Under the pieces are notes generated by a model. That model had not been told where the DNA came from and did no database searches. It was given only the letters and a program-made list of their open reading frames with translations. A DNA stretch of 43,768 nucleotides from Streptosporangiales bacterium (GTDB taxonomy: Bacteria > Actinomycetota > Actinomycetes > Streptosporangiales > Streptosporangiaceae), in contig WRBL01000012.1 of assembly GCA_009784565.1 (NCBI GenBank), forward strand, positions 1 to 43,768, given 5' to 3'. This document shows positions 32,944 to 40,234 of the stretch, one piece after another (within the stretch, counting starts at the first letter, position 1; each line of letters opens with the position of its first letter). The position numbers and the translations under genes are program-made.

Positions 32944-33135
32944 ATGAAGATCGTTCCCGATTACGACGCGTGCGAGGCCAACGGCGTCTGCGAGGGCATC
33001 GCGCCCGAGGTGTTCCAGCTGGACGACGACGACAATCTCAACATCGTCGCGGACGTGACACCCGAGAACCTGGAAAAGGTGCGGCGCGCGGTGCAGGGCT
33101 GCCCGCGGGCCGCGCTCGCCCTCAAGGAGGGCTGA
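32944..33135 (+). CDS. 3Fe-4S ferredoxin (FdxD-like P450 partner)
   Basis: A 63-residue acidic ferredoxin: VPDYDACEANGVCEGIAPEVFQLDDDDNL, then GCPRAALALKEG. Three cysteines (C-x5-C in the first motif and CP near the end) give the single-cluster 3Fe-4S pattern of actinobacterial P450 ferredoxins such as Rv3503c. AGGAGG sits 5 bp before the ATG at 32944; a neighbouring ATG at 32941 is too close. It most probably donates electrons to the nearby CYP142. It ends directly against the next start. Confidence 0.9.
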   Translation: MKIVPDYDACEANGVCEGIAPEVFQLDDDDNLNIVADVTPENLEKVRRAVQGCPRAALALKEG

Positions 33136-33579
33136 ATGACCGACGTGCTGACCTGGGACGCACCCGGCGGCCCGCACCCCGCCCGCGACGCGGCGCGGGC
33201 GTCCATGACCGCCGTGGCCGAGGGGCGCAAGGACGACTGGCTCGCCCTGTTCGCCCCGGACGCCCTGGTGCAGGACCCGGTCGGCCCGTCGATGCTGGAC
33301 CCCGACGGCGAAGGACATCAAGGGGCCGAGGCGATCGGCCAGTTCTGGGACGCGAACTTCGGCGCGGTCACCCGGTTCCACTTCCAGGTGAAGGAGTCCT
33401 TCGCCAACGGGCCCTCCTGCGCCAACGTCGCCACGATCACGATGTGGCTGGGCGACAGCGGGGCAACCATGCAGGTCGACATGGTCGCCGTCTACACCGT
33501 TGGTTCTACCGGAAAAATCGCCTCATTGCGGGCGTACTGGGAGCCCGAACGGGCGATGGCCACGATCACAACTCCGTAA
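33136..33579 (+). CDS. SnoaL/ketosteroid-isomerase-fold protein
   Basis: A 147-residue NTF2-like protein. The segment LFAPDALVQDPVGPS (Asp47) matches the catalytic-base motif of delta5-3-ketosteroid isomerase (DATVEDPFG), and the chain ends SLRAYWEPE like the isomerases. However, by eye the oxyanion-hole Tyr and Asp of bacterial KSI fall on Ser23 and Ala118, so only the base appears conserved. It may be a divergent isomerase, a dehydratase/hydratase of the same fold, or a non-catalytic binder. It is the third gene after the KstR-like operator at 31401, so a steroid ligand is likely. Confidence 0.8.
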   Translation: MTDVLTWDAPGGPHPARDAARASMTAVAEGRKDDWLALFAPDALVQDPVGPSMLDPDGEGHQGAEAIGQFWDANFGAVTRFHFQVKESFANGPSCANVATITMWLGDSGATMQVDMVAVYTVGSTGKIASLRAYWEPERAMATITTP

Positions 33580-33641
33580 CCTAGTATCATTTCGCGCAGA
33601 TTAACCTTGGCAACCATCGAATCAACCACTAAGGTGCCCCA

Positions 33642-33746
33642 ATGGGGATTTTGGCGGAGATAACGGTGTCGGTCTTGGGTGAGGATGTGGTCGCGCACCG
33701 GGCGGCAGCTCCGCGCCAGGCACCCGCGCTAAGGGGAAACCGGTGA
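33642..33746 (+). other. Possible 34-codon leader ORF before MceF-like gene
   Basis: A short frame beginning MGILAEITVSVLGEDV and ending ALRGNR has its TGA stop overlapping the GTG start of the mce gene (GTGA), with AAGGTG 5 bp upstream of its ATG. It may be a leader peptide for translational coupling or a chance frame. No homologue is recalled. The surrounding spacer (33580-33742) also has CCCCA-A-TGGGG. Confidence 0.25.
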
Positions 33747-35119
33747 ACCAGAAGCTTGTCCGCTATCAGCTCATCGCCTTCGTCATCGTGACGGTGCTCG
33801 GCATCGGCTACGCGATGGCCAGCTATGTGCATCTTGGACCCATCCTGGGATTTGGGCAGTACCGCGTATCAGTTGATCTTCCGTCCGCGGGCGGGTTGTA
33901 CTCCAACGCGGCGGTGACCCAGAACGGCGTGACCATCGGCAAGGTCGATGACATCCATTTGACCAAGCAGGGGGTCGTCGCCGACCTCAGCATCAACAAC
34001 GGGACCAAGATCCCGTCGGCCCTGCACGCGGCGGTGGCCAACACCTCCGCCATCGGCGAGCAGTACGTGAACTTCACCGCGACGTCGAAAACGCAGGGCG
34101 GCCCCTACCTGGCCTCCGGGGCCGTGATCCCGACCAGCGAGGTCAGCCTGCCGCCCAACACGTCGTCGGTGCTGGCCAACGTGAGCACGCTGCTGCAGTC
34201 GGTGCCGAAGGCGCAGCTCAGCACCACGATCAACGAGCTGTATAACGGGTTCAACGGGACCGGCCCGCAGCTGAGGCAGCTGCTCACCTCCTCTGGCAGC
34301 CTCCTGAACGCGGCCTCGCAGAACATCGCGCCGACCAAGAACCTGATCAACGAGTCCAACCCGGTGCTGAACACCCAGGCCCGCAACGCCGCCAACATCA
34401 AGGCGTTCGCGCACAACCTGGACGAGTTCACCACCCAGCTCCGGGACAGTAACGGCGACCTGACCGGGACCATCGACAAGGCGCCCGGGCTCACCACCCA
34501 GCTGGACGACCTCATCGGGCAACTGCAGCCCACCGTCCCGATGCTGCTGACCAACCTCACGTCGGTCGGCGAGGTCGCGAAGGTCTACCTGCCGAACGTG
34601 CAGGAGTTCCTGATCGTCTTCCCGGCCGCGGAGAACGACCTCGAGTCGGTCATCCTGAACTCGCCGAAGCCCGGCGAGATGAACATGAACCTCCTGGCGC
34701 AGGTGGGGCAGCCCTGCACCACGGGATATCCCATGGCCGGCCAGCAGCGGCAGCCGACGGACACCGCTCCGAAGGCCGCGCCCACCCCGCAGCCGTACTG
34801 CACCCTGCCGCACACGTCGCAGACGCAGGTCCGGTCCGCGCACAACTACCCGTGCCCCAATAACCCCTCGCTGCGGGGCGCCTTCGCCTCGGACTGCGGC
34901 CTGAACTTCACCAGCACCGCGGCCAAGGAGAACGAGTCGGGTTCCTCCGGCGGTTCGTCCGGCGCCGCGGGCAGCACCTCCGGCGCCGCCTACGACCCGT
35001 CCACGGGGCTCCTCGTCGGCCCCGGCGGGCTGCTGTACTCGGTCGGCGCCAACAGCGTAAACGGCACCGGCCCCAACACCCTCGCCGGGCTGATGCACCA
35101 GACCCTGGGCGGCAGTTAG
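33743..35119 (+). CDS. MCE-family protein, MceF-like
   Basis: A 458-residue cell-envelope protein. An N-terminal membrane anchor (about residues 8-28, LIAFVIVTVLGIGYAMASYV) is followed by the MCE/MlaD domain: YRVSVDLPSAGGLYSNAAVTQNGVTIGKVDDIHL and TSAIGEQYVNFTA. A long helical region and a Cys-containing, Gly/Ser-rich tail ending YDPSTGLLVGPGGLLYSVG complete it. N-terminus and tail resemble MceF-type subunits. MCE proteins form hexameric lipid/sterol channels with YrbE permeases, but neither YrbE nor MceB-E are nearby. GTG start with AAGGGG upstream. A terminator follows at 35144. Its likely cargo is a steroid or another lipid. Confidence 0.86.
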   Translation: MNQKLVRYQLIAFVIVTVLGIGYAMASYVHLGPILGFGQYRVSVDLPSAGGLYSNAAVTQNGVTIGKVDDIHLTKQGVVADLSINNGTKIPSALHAAVANTSAIGEQYVNFTATSKTQGGPYLASGAVIPTSEVSLPPNTSSVLANVSTLLQSVPKAQLSTTINELYNGFNGTGPQLRQLLTSSGSLLNAASQNIAPTKNLINESNPVLNTQARNAANIKAFAHNLDEFTTQLRDSNGDLTGTIDKAPGLTTQLDDLIGQLQPTVPMLLTNLTSVGEVAKVYLPNVQEFLIVFPAAENDLESVILNSPKPGEMNMNLLAQVGQPCTTGYPMAGQQRQPTDTAPKAAPTPQPYCTLPHTSQTQVRSAHNYPCPNNPSLRGAFASDCGLNFTSTAAKENESGSSGGSSGAAGSTSGAAYDPSTGLLVGPGGLLYSVGANSVNGTGPNTLAGLMHQTLGGS

Positions 35120-35143
35120 CGGTTCCTCCTATTTCTCCGCCTA

Positions 35144-35178
35144 GGCGCGGGCATTTCCCTGCAAGAAATGCCCGCGCC
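35144..35178 (+). terminator. Hairpin terminator after MceF-like gene
   Basis: Arms GGCGCGGGCATTTC and GAAATGCCCGCGCC (14 bp, perfect) flank a 7-base loop, 25 bp after the stop codon, followed by a T-rich run (TTCGCATTTCTTCC). It separates the two mce genes transcriptionally. Confidence 0.88.
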
Positions 35179-35478
35179 TTCGCATTTCTTCCGCCTTTCA
35201 CGCCATTGCCCGCCCCGCCGGAAGGCGGTCAGCGGCGCGCCGGCCGCGCCTTCCTTCCCCGGTGGATGGCACGCCCGTCAGAGCGCCATCCACGCCCTTC
35301 GGGCGGGCCGGCGGCAGCATCACTTCCGTCACAGCAGACCCGCTAGTTGCCGCCGCCCGGACCCGGCGGGAGAATTCCGGAAATCTCGACTTAGGTCTTG
35401 GAATTATCAGGCCGGAAAACTACGGTTGTCGGAAAATGGGGACATCCGCTTCGCGCACATTGAGTTGAGGAAACCTGC
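35179..35478 (+). other. 300-bp gene-free leader with hairpins before MceA-like gene
   Basis: No coding frame here is convincing. It contains a 9-bp inverted repeat GTGGATGGC/GCCATCCAC (35262-35270 and 35285-35293, 14-base loop) followed at once by CGCCC-TTC-GGGCG (35293-35305). It probably holds the promoter and a structured 5' leader of the MceA-like gene; GAGGAAACC lies just before its ATG. No KstR- or KstR2-like palindrome is seen, and no known riboswitch class is recognised. Confidence 0.45.
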
Positions 35479-36714
35479 ATGAGTGAGGCAACGCTGGCTC
35501 ACGGGGTAAACGCGCCACCCGCCCGGCCGCGGCGCATGCCGCCCCGGCTGCGCCGCCAGCTGATGGGCGCCGGCGGCTTGTTCATGGTGGCCGTCATCAT
35601 CGCCCTGGTGGTCATGGCCTACGACCAGGTGTTCACCCCGTCCGTGTCGGCGACCGTGGTGGCCCCGCGGGCCGGGCTCCTGATGGACTCCGGGTCCGAC
35701 GTCACCATGCGAGGCGTCAACATCGGCCACGTGACCTCCGTGTCCCCGGTCGGCGACAGCGAGGCCCGGCTGGGGATCACCATCCAGCCCGGCCAGATCC
35801 CCTACATTCCGGCCAATGCCGTGGCCTCCATCGACGCCCCCAGCGTCTTCGGGCCCAAGTACCTGGACCTGGAGAATCCCGCGCACCCGGCGGCGGCACG
35901 GCTGACGGCCGGAACGGTCATCGAGCCGGCCCACGTCTCCACCGAGATCGATACGGTCTTCGCGAACCTGGTGTCGGTCCTGAACAGCGTGCATCCGGCC
36001 AAGCTGTCGGCGACGCTCGGCGCGATCTCCACCGCCCTGAACGGCCAGGGGGCCCAGGTCGGCAAGTTCATCGTCCAGCTCAACAGCTACCTGCGCGAGC
36101 TCAACCCGAGCCTGCCCGCGCTGGGCAAGGACCTGGCCGTGGCCCCCAGCGTGGCCTCCGCCTACGCCTCCGCCGCACCGGACCTCATCCGGACCCTGGA
36201 CAACCTCCGGGTCACCAGCGGCACCCTGGTGAGCCAGCAGGCCCAGTTCGACGCGTTCCTGATCAGCTCCGCCGGCTTCGCGAACACGACGCGGACCTTC
36301 CTGGCCAGCAACGAGAGCGGCCTCACCCGGACGCTCTCCACGCTGCTGCCCACCGCGCAGCTGCTGAACTACTACTCCCCCGAGCTCTCCTGCACGCTCG
36401 CCGGGATCGAGGACATCAACAAGCTCGACGTGACGAACACTCTCAAGCTGAACACCGCGGTAATCCCCGGGAGCAAGGGGTACAGCAACCCGTCGAACCT
36501 GCCGCAGGTCAGGGCCACCGGGGGGCCCAGCTGCTACGGCGGGCCGCTGAACAAGCAGACCGCCGCCCACTGGAACGGGGTCTCCTTCCCCGACGGCACC
36601 AACGGCGTCATGGCCCGCGACGAGAGCGGCCTGAGCCTGAACATTCCCCTGGCGCAGCAGCTGTTCGGCTCCAACGCCGCCGCGGCCTCCTCAGCGGCGC
36701 ACAAGGGTAAATAA
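35479..36714 (+). CDS. MCE-family protein, MceA-like
   Basis: A 411-residue envelope protein with a membrane anchor at about residues 31-50 (GAGGLFMVAVIIALVVMAY) and an MCE domain: SATVVAPRAGLLMDSGSDVTMRGVNIGHVTSVS, IPYIPANAVASIDAPSVFGPKYLDLENP, then VIEPAHVSTEIDTVFANLVSVLNSVHPAKLSATLGAIS. These blocks are typical of MceA subunits. The C-terminal part has a Cys pair (SCTLAGIED, GGPSCYGG). It has its own leader and is separated from the MceF-like gene by a terminator. It converges on two Mce-associated membrane protein genes. How it assembles without YrbE or other Mce chains here is unclear. Confidence 0.87.
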   Translation: MSEATLAHGVNAPPARPRRMPPRLRRQLMGAGGLFMVAVIIALVVMAYDQVFTPSVSATVVAPRAGLLMDSGSDVTMRGVNIGHVTSVSPVGDSEARLGITIQPGQIPYIPANAVASIDAPSVFGPKYLDLENPAHPAAARLTAGTVIEPAHVSTEIDTVFANLVSVLNSVHPAKLSATLGAISTALNGQGAQVGKFIVQLNSYLRELNPSLPALGKDLAVAPSVASAYASAAPDLIRTLDNLRVTSGTLVSQQAQFDAFLISSAGFANTTRTFLASNESGLTRTLSTLLPTAQLLNYYSPELSCTLAGIEDINKLDVTNTLKLNTAVIPGSKGYSNPSNLPQVRATGGPSCYGGPLNKQTAAHWNGVSFPDGTNGVMARDESGLSLNIPLAQQLFGSNAAAASSAAHKGK

Positions 36715-36721
36715 CGGCGTC

Positions 36722-36772
36722 GGCCCGGCCACCCTCCGAGCCTGCTGAAGCAGATTCCGGGGTGACCGGGCC
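36722..36772. terminator. Bidirectional terminator between mce and mas genes
   Basis: GGCCCGGCCACC (36722-36733) pairs with GGTGACCGGGCC (36761-36772) with one mismatch. Inside it is CTGCT-GA-AGCAG (36742-36753). It lies in the 79-bp gap between two convergent stop codons. Confidence 0.7.
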
Positions 36773-36793
36773 GGACCGGTAATTCTGGCGACG

Positions 36794-37417
36794 TTACTGG
36801 GCCTGGTATTCCTCCACCAGCCACTTGCCGCCGGTCTTCTGCATCGTCACCCGGAGCTCGTTCTGGGAGACCTGCGCCTTGGGCTGCGCCTTGCTGGTCG
36901 TGCTCTGGTCCAGGAACACCAGCACCGTCACCTGGTTGCCGGAGGAGTCAATCGGCACCGCGACCGGAGCCTGGGCCCGGGTCGCGATCTGCTCCTTCGG
37001 AACCTGAGGCTCGATGATCTGCTGGGCTTCCATGCTGAACTGGCCCTTGAACTGGCCGGTCGTGTCCGCGGCTCCCTTGGCCAGGTCCTGGCTCAGCGAC
37101 TTGTAGCTGTAGGTCAGGATCTGCGGGATCTCGGTCTTCGCCGCGGCGGCCGCCGCCTGGCGGTCGGCCTGCACCGCCTTGGCGTTCGCTTCCTGGCTGG
37201 CCTTCCAGCCGGCCACGACGCCCGACGCGATCACCAGCAGGGCCAGTACCACCACGACGAGCAGGCGCGTGACCGGCGACAGCCGCCCGGCGCCCAGGGC
37301 GATCCGCCGCAGCGGGTTTCCCTTCGCCGGACGGGACTCCTTCGCCCCCTTCTCGGGCTGCTCAGCGGTCACCTGCTCCTCACCGGCTTCCTCGACGGTT
37401 CCTTCAACGGCGCTCAT
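36794..37417 (-). CDS. Mce-associated membrane protein (Mas family)
   Basis: A 207-residue protein with a cytoplasmic basic/acidic N-terminus, one membrane helix (about residues 51-70, LLVVVVLALLVIASGVVAG), a short helix rich in Ala/Gln, and a C-terminal beta domain ending ELRVTMQKTGGKWLVEEYQAQ. This is the Mas/DUF-type architecture found beside mce operons, thought to stabilise or assist the Mce complex. The ATG at 37417 overlaps the stop of the preceding gene (ATGA). It lies convergent to the orphan MceA-like gene. Confidence 0.83.
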   Translation of the reverse strand: MSAVEGTVEEAGEEQVTAEQPEKGAKESRPAKGNPLRRIALGAGRLSPVTRLLVVVVLALLVIASGVVAGWKASQEANAKAVQADRQAAAAAAKTEIPQILTYSYKSLSQDLAKGAADTTGQFKGQFSMEAQQIIEPQVPKEQIATRAQAPVAVPIDSSGNQVTVLVFLDQSTTSKAQPKAQVSQNELRVTMQKTGGKWLVEEYQAQ

Positions 37418-38511
37418 TGCACGAACTCCAGATTCGAGACCACCCATTTCGGCCCGGACTTGACCATCGACAGAACCATCCGGTACGGACGCTCAGAGCC
37501 CTGCGGGTTCTGCGAGTTCTTGATGATCTCGTACCCCAGCACGGCCACCTGCGCGGTGTCCCCGTTGGAGCTCATCTTCTCCACGCCGGCCTGCGCGACC
37601 TTGCCGGTGGTCTGCACCTGCCCCTGCTGCAGGAGCTTGGTGACCCCGTTGGCGGAGTTGTTGACCACGCCCAGGAACTGGCCCGCGGCCAGCGGCTTGA
37701 GCCGGGCGGCGAAGGCGCTCGGGTCCTTGTAGTTGATCGTGAACAGGTCGGTCACCGCGGTCTTGGCCGTGGAGACAGCCCCCTGCGCGCCGTTCGTGGT
37801 GGCGCTGGCCTTGCTGGCCTTGTTCCAGTACAGGCCTGCGGTCACCAGTCCGGCGATCAGCAGGACGACGAGCGCCGCGACGGAGACGGCCCAGACGCCC
37901 GCCGGGCGCGGGGCCTCGTCATTGTCCTCCGGAGGAGTCCACCCGAAGGCCGGCTCCTCGCCCTCGTCGGCGGTCTCAGACTCGGGCCCGGCGGCCACGG
38001 TGTCCGTGGCCTCCGCAGTCTCGGCCACAGCGGGAGCCTCGTCCTCAGCGGCCGGGGCGTCCTCCTCGACCGGAGCGGACCCCTCGGCGGAAGCGGGCTC
38101 CTCGGCGGGAGCGGGCTCCTCAGCGGGAGCCTCGGCGGAAGCCGTGCCACTGGCCGCGGCGGCGGCCTGCTCGGCCTTCAGCCTGGCCTTCTCAGCCTTG
38201 GCCGCGGCCTTCTCGGCCTTCTTCTCAGCCCTGGTCTTCGCGGCGGGAGCTTCCTTCACTTCCTCGGCCCCGGACTCGGACGAGGCCCCGGACTCGGCCG
38301 GAGCCTCGTCCGCGGGAGCCTCCGCGGACGCGTCGGTCTCAACGGAAGTGTCGGCGGACGCCTCGCCGGCGTTCTCGCTCGCGTCATCGTCGGTGGTGGT
38401 GGCGCCGGGATCTGGCTCGGCGGGCGCCGGGTCCTCGTGCGCGTCGGCGGCGGAGTCCACTTTGGTCTCCTGCTCCTCCGACAGCGCACCGGCCTCATCG
38501 CCGGGTGTCAT
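37414..38511 (-). CDS. Mce-associated membrane protein with long acidic N-terminal domain
   Basis: A 365-residue protein whose C-terminal third is a Mas-type domain (membrane helix about 205-229, then AVTDLFTINYKDPSAFAARLKPLAAGQF and a beta ending MVKSGPKWVVSNLEFVQ). The first ~200 residues are low-complexity Ala/Glu/Pro/Asp-rich, interrupted at about 91-116 by a Lys/Ala helix (KTRAEKKAEKAAAKAEKAR) likely to form a coiled coil. Usual Mas proteins lack such an extension. The ATG at 38511 is chosen over an upstream TTG. It is co-transcribed with the next Mas gene. Confidence 0.82.
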   Translation of the reverse strand: MTPGDEAGALSEEQETKVDSAADAHEDPAPAEPDPGATTTDDDASENAGEASADTSVETDASAEAPADEAPAESGASSESGAEEVKEAPAAKTRAEKKAEKAAAKAEKARLKAEQAAAAASGTASAEAPAEEPAPAEEPASAEGSAPVEEDAPAAEDEAPAVAETAEATDTVAAGPESETADEGEEPAFGWTPPEDNDEAPRPAGVWAVSVAALVVLLIAGLVTAGLYWNKASKASATTNGAQGAVSTAKTAVTDLFTINYKDPSAFAARLKPLAAGQFLGVVNNSANGVTKLLQQGQVQTTGKVAQAGVEKMSSNGDTAQVAVLGYEIIKNSQNPQGSERPYRMVLSMVKSGPKWVVSNLEFVQ

Positions 38512-38625
38512 CCGATCCCCTCTCTGACGTTTCAATGGCGTTCCGGTCGGTAGCTTGTCAGTGACCGCACTGTATAAGACGCATTTGGGTGGTGGTGTCC
38601 ATTCCCGTAAAGCGGGAGCAGACGC

Positions 38626-40230
38626 TCAGCCCCTGTTCAGGAACCGGTCAATCCATGACGGATCATGGTCCGCTGTGTACTCCCGGGCCCAGCCGTAATC
38701 GGGCTTCCCGGTGGCGGTGCGGCCGATCTCTCCGGTTATCCAAATGCGGCGCGGAATCTTATATCCGGCAATCCGGTCTCGCAGATACGATGACAGCCCG
38801 CTGACGTCGAGCGCAACCCCGTCCCGGGGCTGGACCAGGGCCGCGACCCGCTGTCCCAGCCGGTCGTCGGGCAGGCCGACGACGACCGCGTCGAACACGC
38901 CGGGATGGGATTTCAGCGCGTCCTCGACTTCTTCCGGATACACCTTCTCTCCGCCGGTGTTCACGCAGGTGCTTCCGCGCCCCAGCAACGTGAACGTGCC
39001 GTCGGATTCGACCCGGGCCATATCCCCCGGAACGGCATAGCGGCGGCCGTCGACATCGATGAACAGCGCCGACGTCTTCACCGAATCGTTGTAGTACCCG
39101 AGCGGCACGTTCCCGCCCCGGGCCAGCCAGCCGGACTCCCCCGGCGCGGCCGGCCGGCCGGAATCATCGAGGACCAGCACGTCGGGACCGGGCTTGACCG
39201 ACGGGCCGCCGCGTCCCGCGGCTCCCGCCGAGGCCAGGCCCATGCCGGTGAACCCGGTCTCGGTGGACCCGACCGCGTCCAGGAAGACCACTCCGGGCAG
39301 CGCCGCCGCGCACTCGTCCTTGACCGCCTGGGAGAACAGGGCCCCGCTGGAGGTGACGGCGGTCACCGACGACGCGTCGTACCGTCCGGAGGGCCCGCCG
39401 GACCGGTACGCCTCGATCAGCGGCCGGGCCATGGCGTCCCCGATGACCATCAGCTGGCTGATCCGGTGCTCCTCCACCGCCTGCCACAGGACGTGGGCGT
39501 CGAACCGGGGCAGGACGACCGCCGTGTCGCAGGCGAACAGCGCCCCGAACAGCCCCACCTGGGCCGCGCCGTGGATGAGCGGGGCCACGGTGAGCCGGGC
39601 CGCCGGTCCGCCGGACGCCCGGGCCCGCCGGACCGGCTCCCATTCGTCGGGCAGCGGGACGCCGGTGGCGAAGTCGATTCCCCCGGCCAGCGTCCGCCAG
39701 ATGTCCTCGTGGCGCCACATGACGCCCTTGGGGTAGCCCGTGGTGCCGCCGGTGTAGATGATGTAGACGTCGTCGGCGCTGCGCGGCCCGAAATCGCGGG
39801 CGGGCGACCCCGACGCGACCGCCGCTTCGAAATCGGGCCCGATGGCCACCGTCGCGCGCAGTCCCGGCGCGCTCGACGACTCCGCCTCCACCAGGGGCGA
39901 GAGCTCGGCATCATGCACCAGCGCGGTCAGGCCGGCGTCGGTGAGCATGTACGCCAGTTCGGGGCCGGTGTACCGGTAGTTGATGTTGACCGGGACGGCC
40001 CGGAGCTTGCAGACGGCCAGGAAGGTCTCGATCAGCCCGGCGGAGTTCCGGCCGAACACCCCGACGTGATCGCCCGCGCCCACCCCGGCCGAGGCCAGGT
40101 AGTGCGCGAACCGGTTCGCGCGTTCCTCCAGCTCGGCGTAGGTCCGCCGGGCCGGGCCGCAGATGATCGCCATCCGGTCGGGAAACGCGTCGACCGCGTG
40201 CTCGAAGAGATCCGCGAAGTGGACGGCCAC
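38626..40230 (-). CDS. Steroid side-chain CoA ligase, FadD19-type (copy 2)
   Basis: A 534-residue adenylate-forming ligase, a clear paralogue of the one at 24639: FADLFEHAVDAFPDRMA, VNINYRYTGPELAYMLTDAG, RDFGPRSADDVYIIYTGGTTGYPKGVMWRHEDIWRTL, GDAMARPLIEAY, AVGSTETGFTG, NTGGEKVYPEEVEDALKSHPGVFDAVVVGLPDDRLGQ and GKPDYGWAREYT. It is expected to make CoA esters of steroid side-chain acids, perhaps of a different chain length or ring pattern from copy 1. It starts 4 bp after an LLM oxidoreductase gene and shares its KstR-like promoter at 41118. Confidence 0.88.
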   Translation of the reverse strand: MAVHFADLFEHAVDAFPDRMAIICGPARRTYAELEERANRFAHYLASAGVGAGDHVGVFGRNSAGLIETFLAVCKLRAVPVNINYRYTGPELAYMLTDAGLTALVHDAELSPLVEAESSSAPGLRATVAIGPDFEAAVASGSPARDFGPRSADDVYIIYTGGTTGYPKGVMWRHEDIWRTLAGGIDFATGVPLPDEWEPVRRARASGGPAARLTVAPLIHGAAQVGLFGALFACDTAVVLPRFDAHVLWQAVEEHRISQLMVIGDAMARPLIEAYRSGGPSGRYDASSVTAVTSSGALFSQAVKDECAAALPGVVFLDAVGSTETGFTGMGLASAGAAGRGGPSVKPGPDVLVLDDSGRPAAPGESGWLARGGNVPLGYYNDSVKTSALFIDVDGRRYAVPGDMARVESDGTFTLLGRGSTCVNTGGEKVYPEEVEDALKSHPGVFDAVVVGLPDDRLGQRVAALVQPRDGVALDVSGLSSYLRDRIAGYKIPRRIWITGEIGRTATGKPDYGWAREYTADHDPSWIDRFLNRG

Positions 40231-40234
40231 GAGA

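Noticed and set aside
31507-33381. Minus-strand open frame of 624 codons
   Set aside because: It is antisense to the aldehyde dehydrogenase, ferredoxin and SnoaL genes; no recognisable domain and biased Gly/Arg/Asp composition.
33136-33579. Calling this protein a canonical delta5-3-ketosteroid isomerase
   Set aside because: Only the base Asp aligns; the oxyanion-hole Tyr and Asp appear replaced.
38610-38630. Small inverted repeat TCCCG-TAAAG-CGGGA as a terminator of the FadD19-type gene
   Set aside because: A stem of five pairs and no T-tract is too weak to call.
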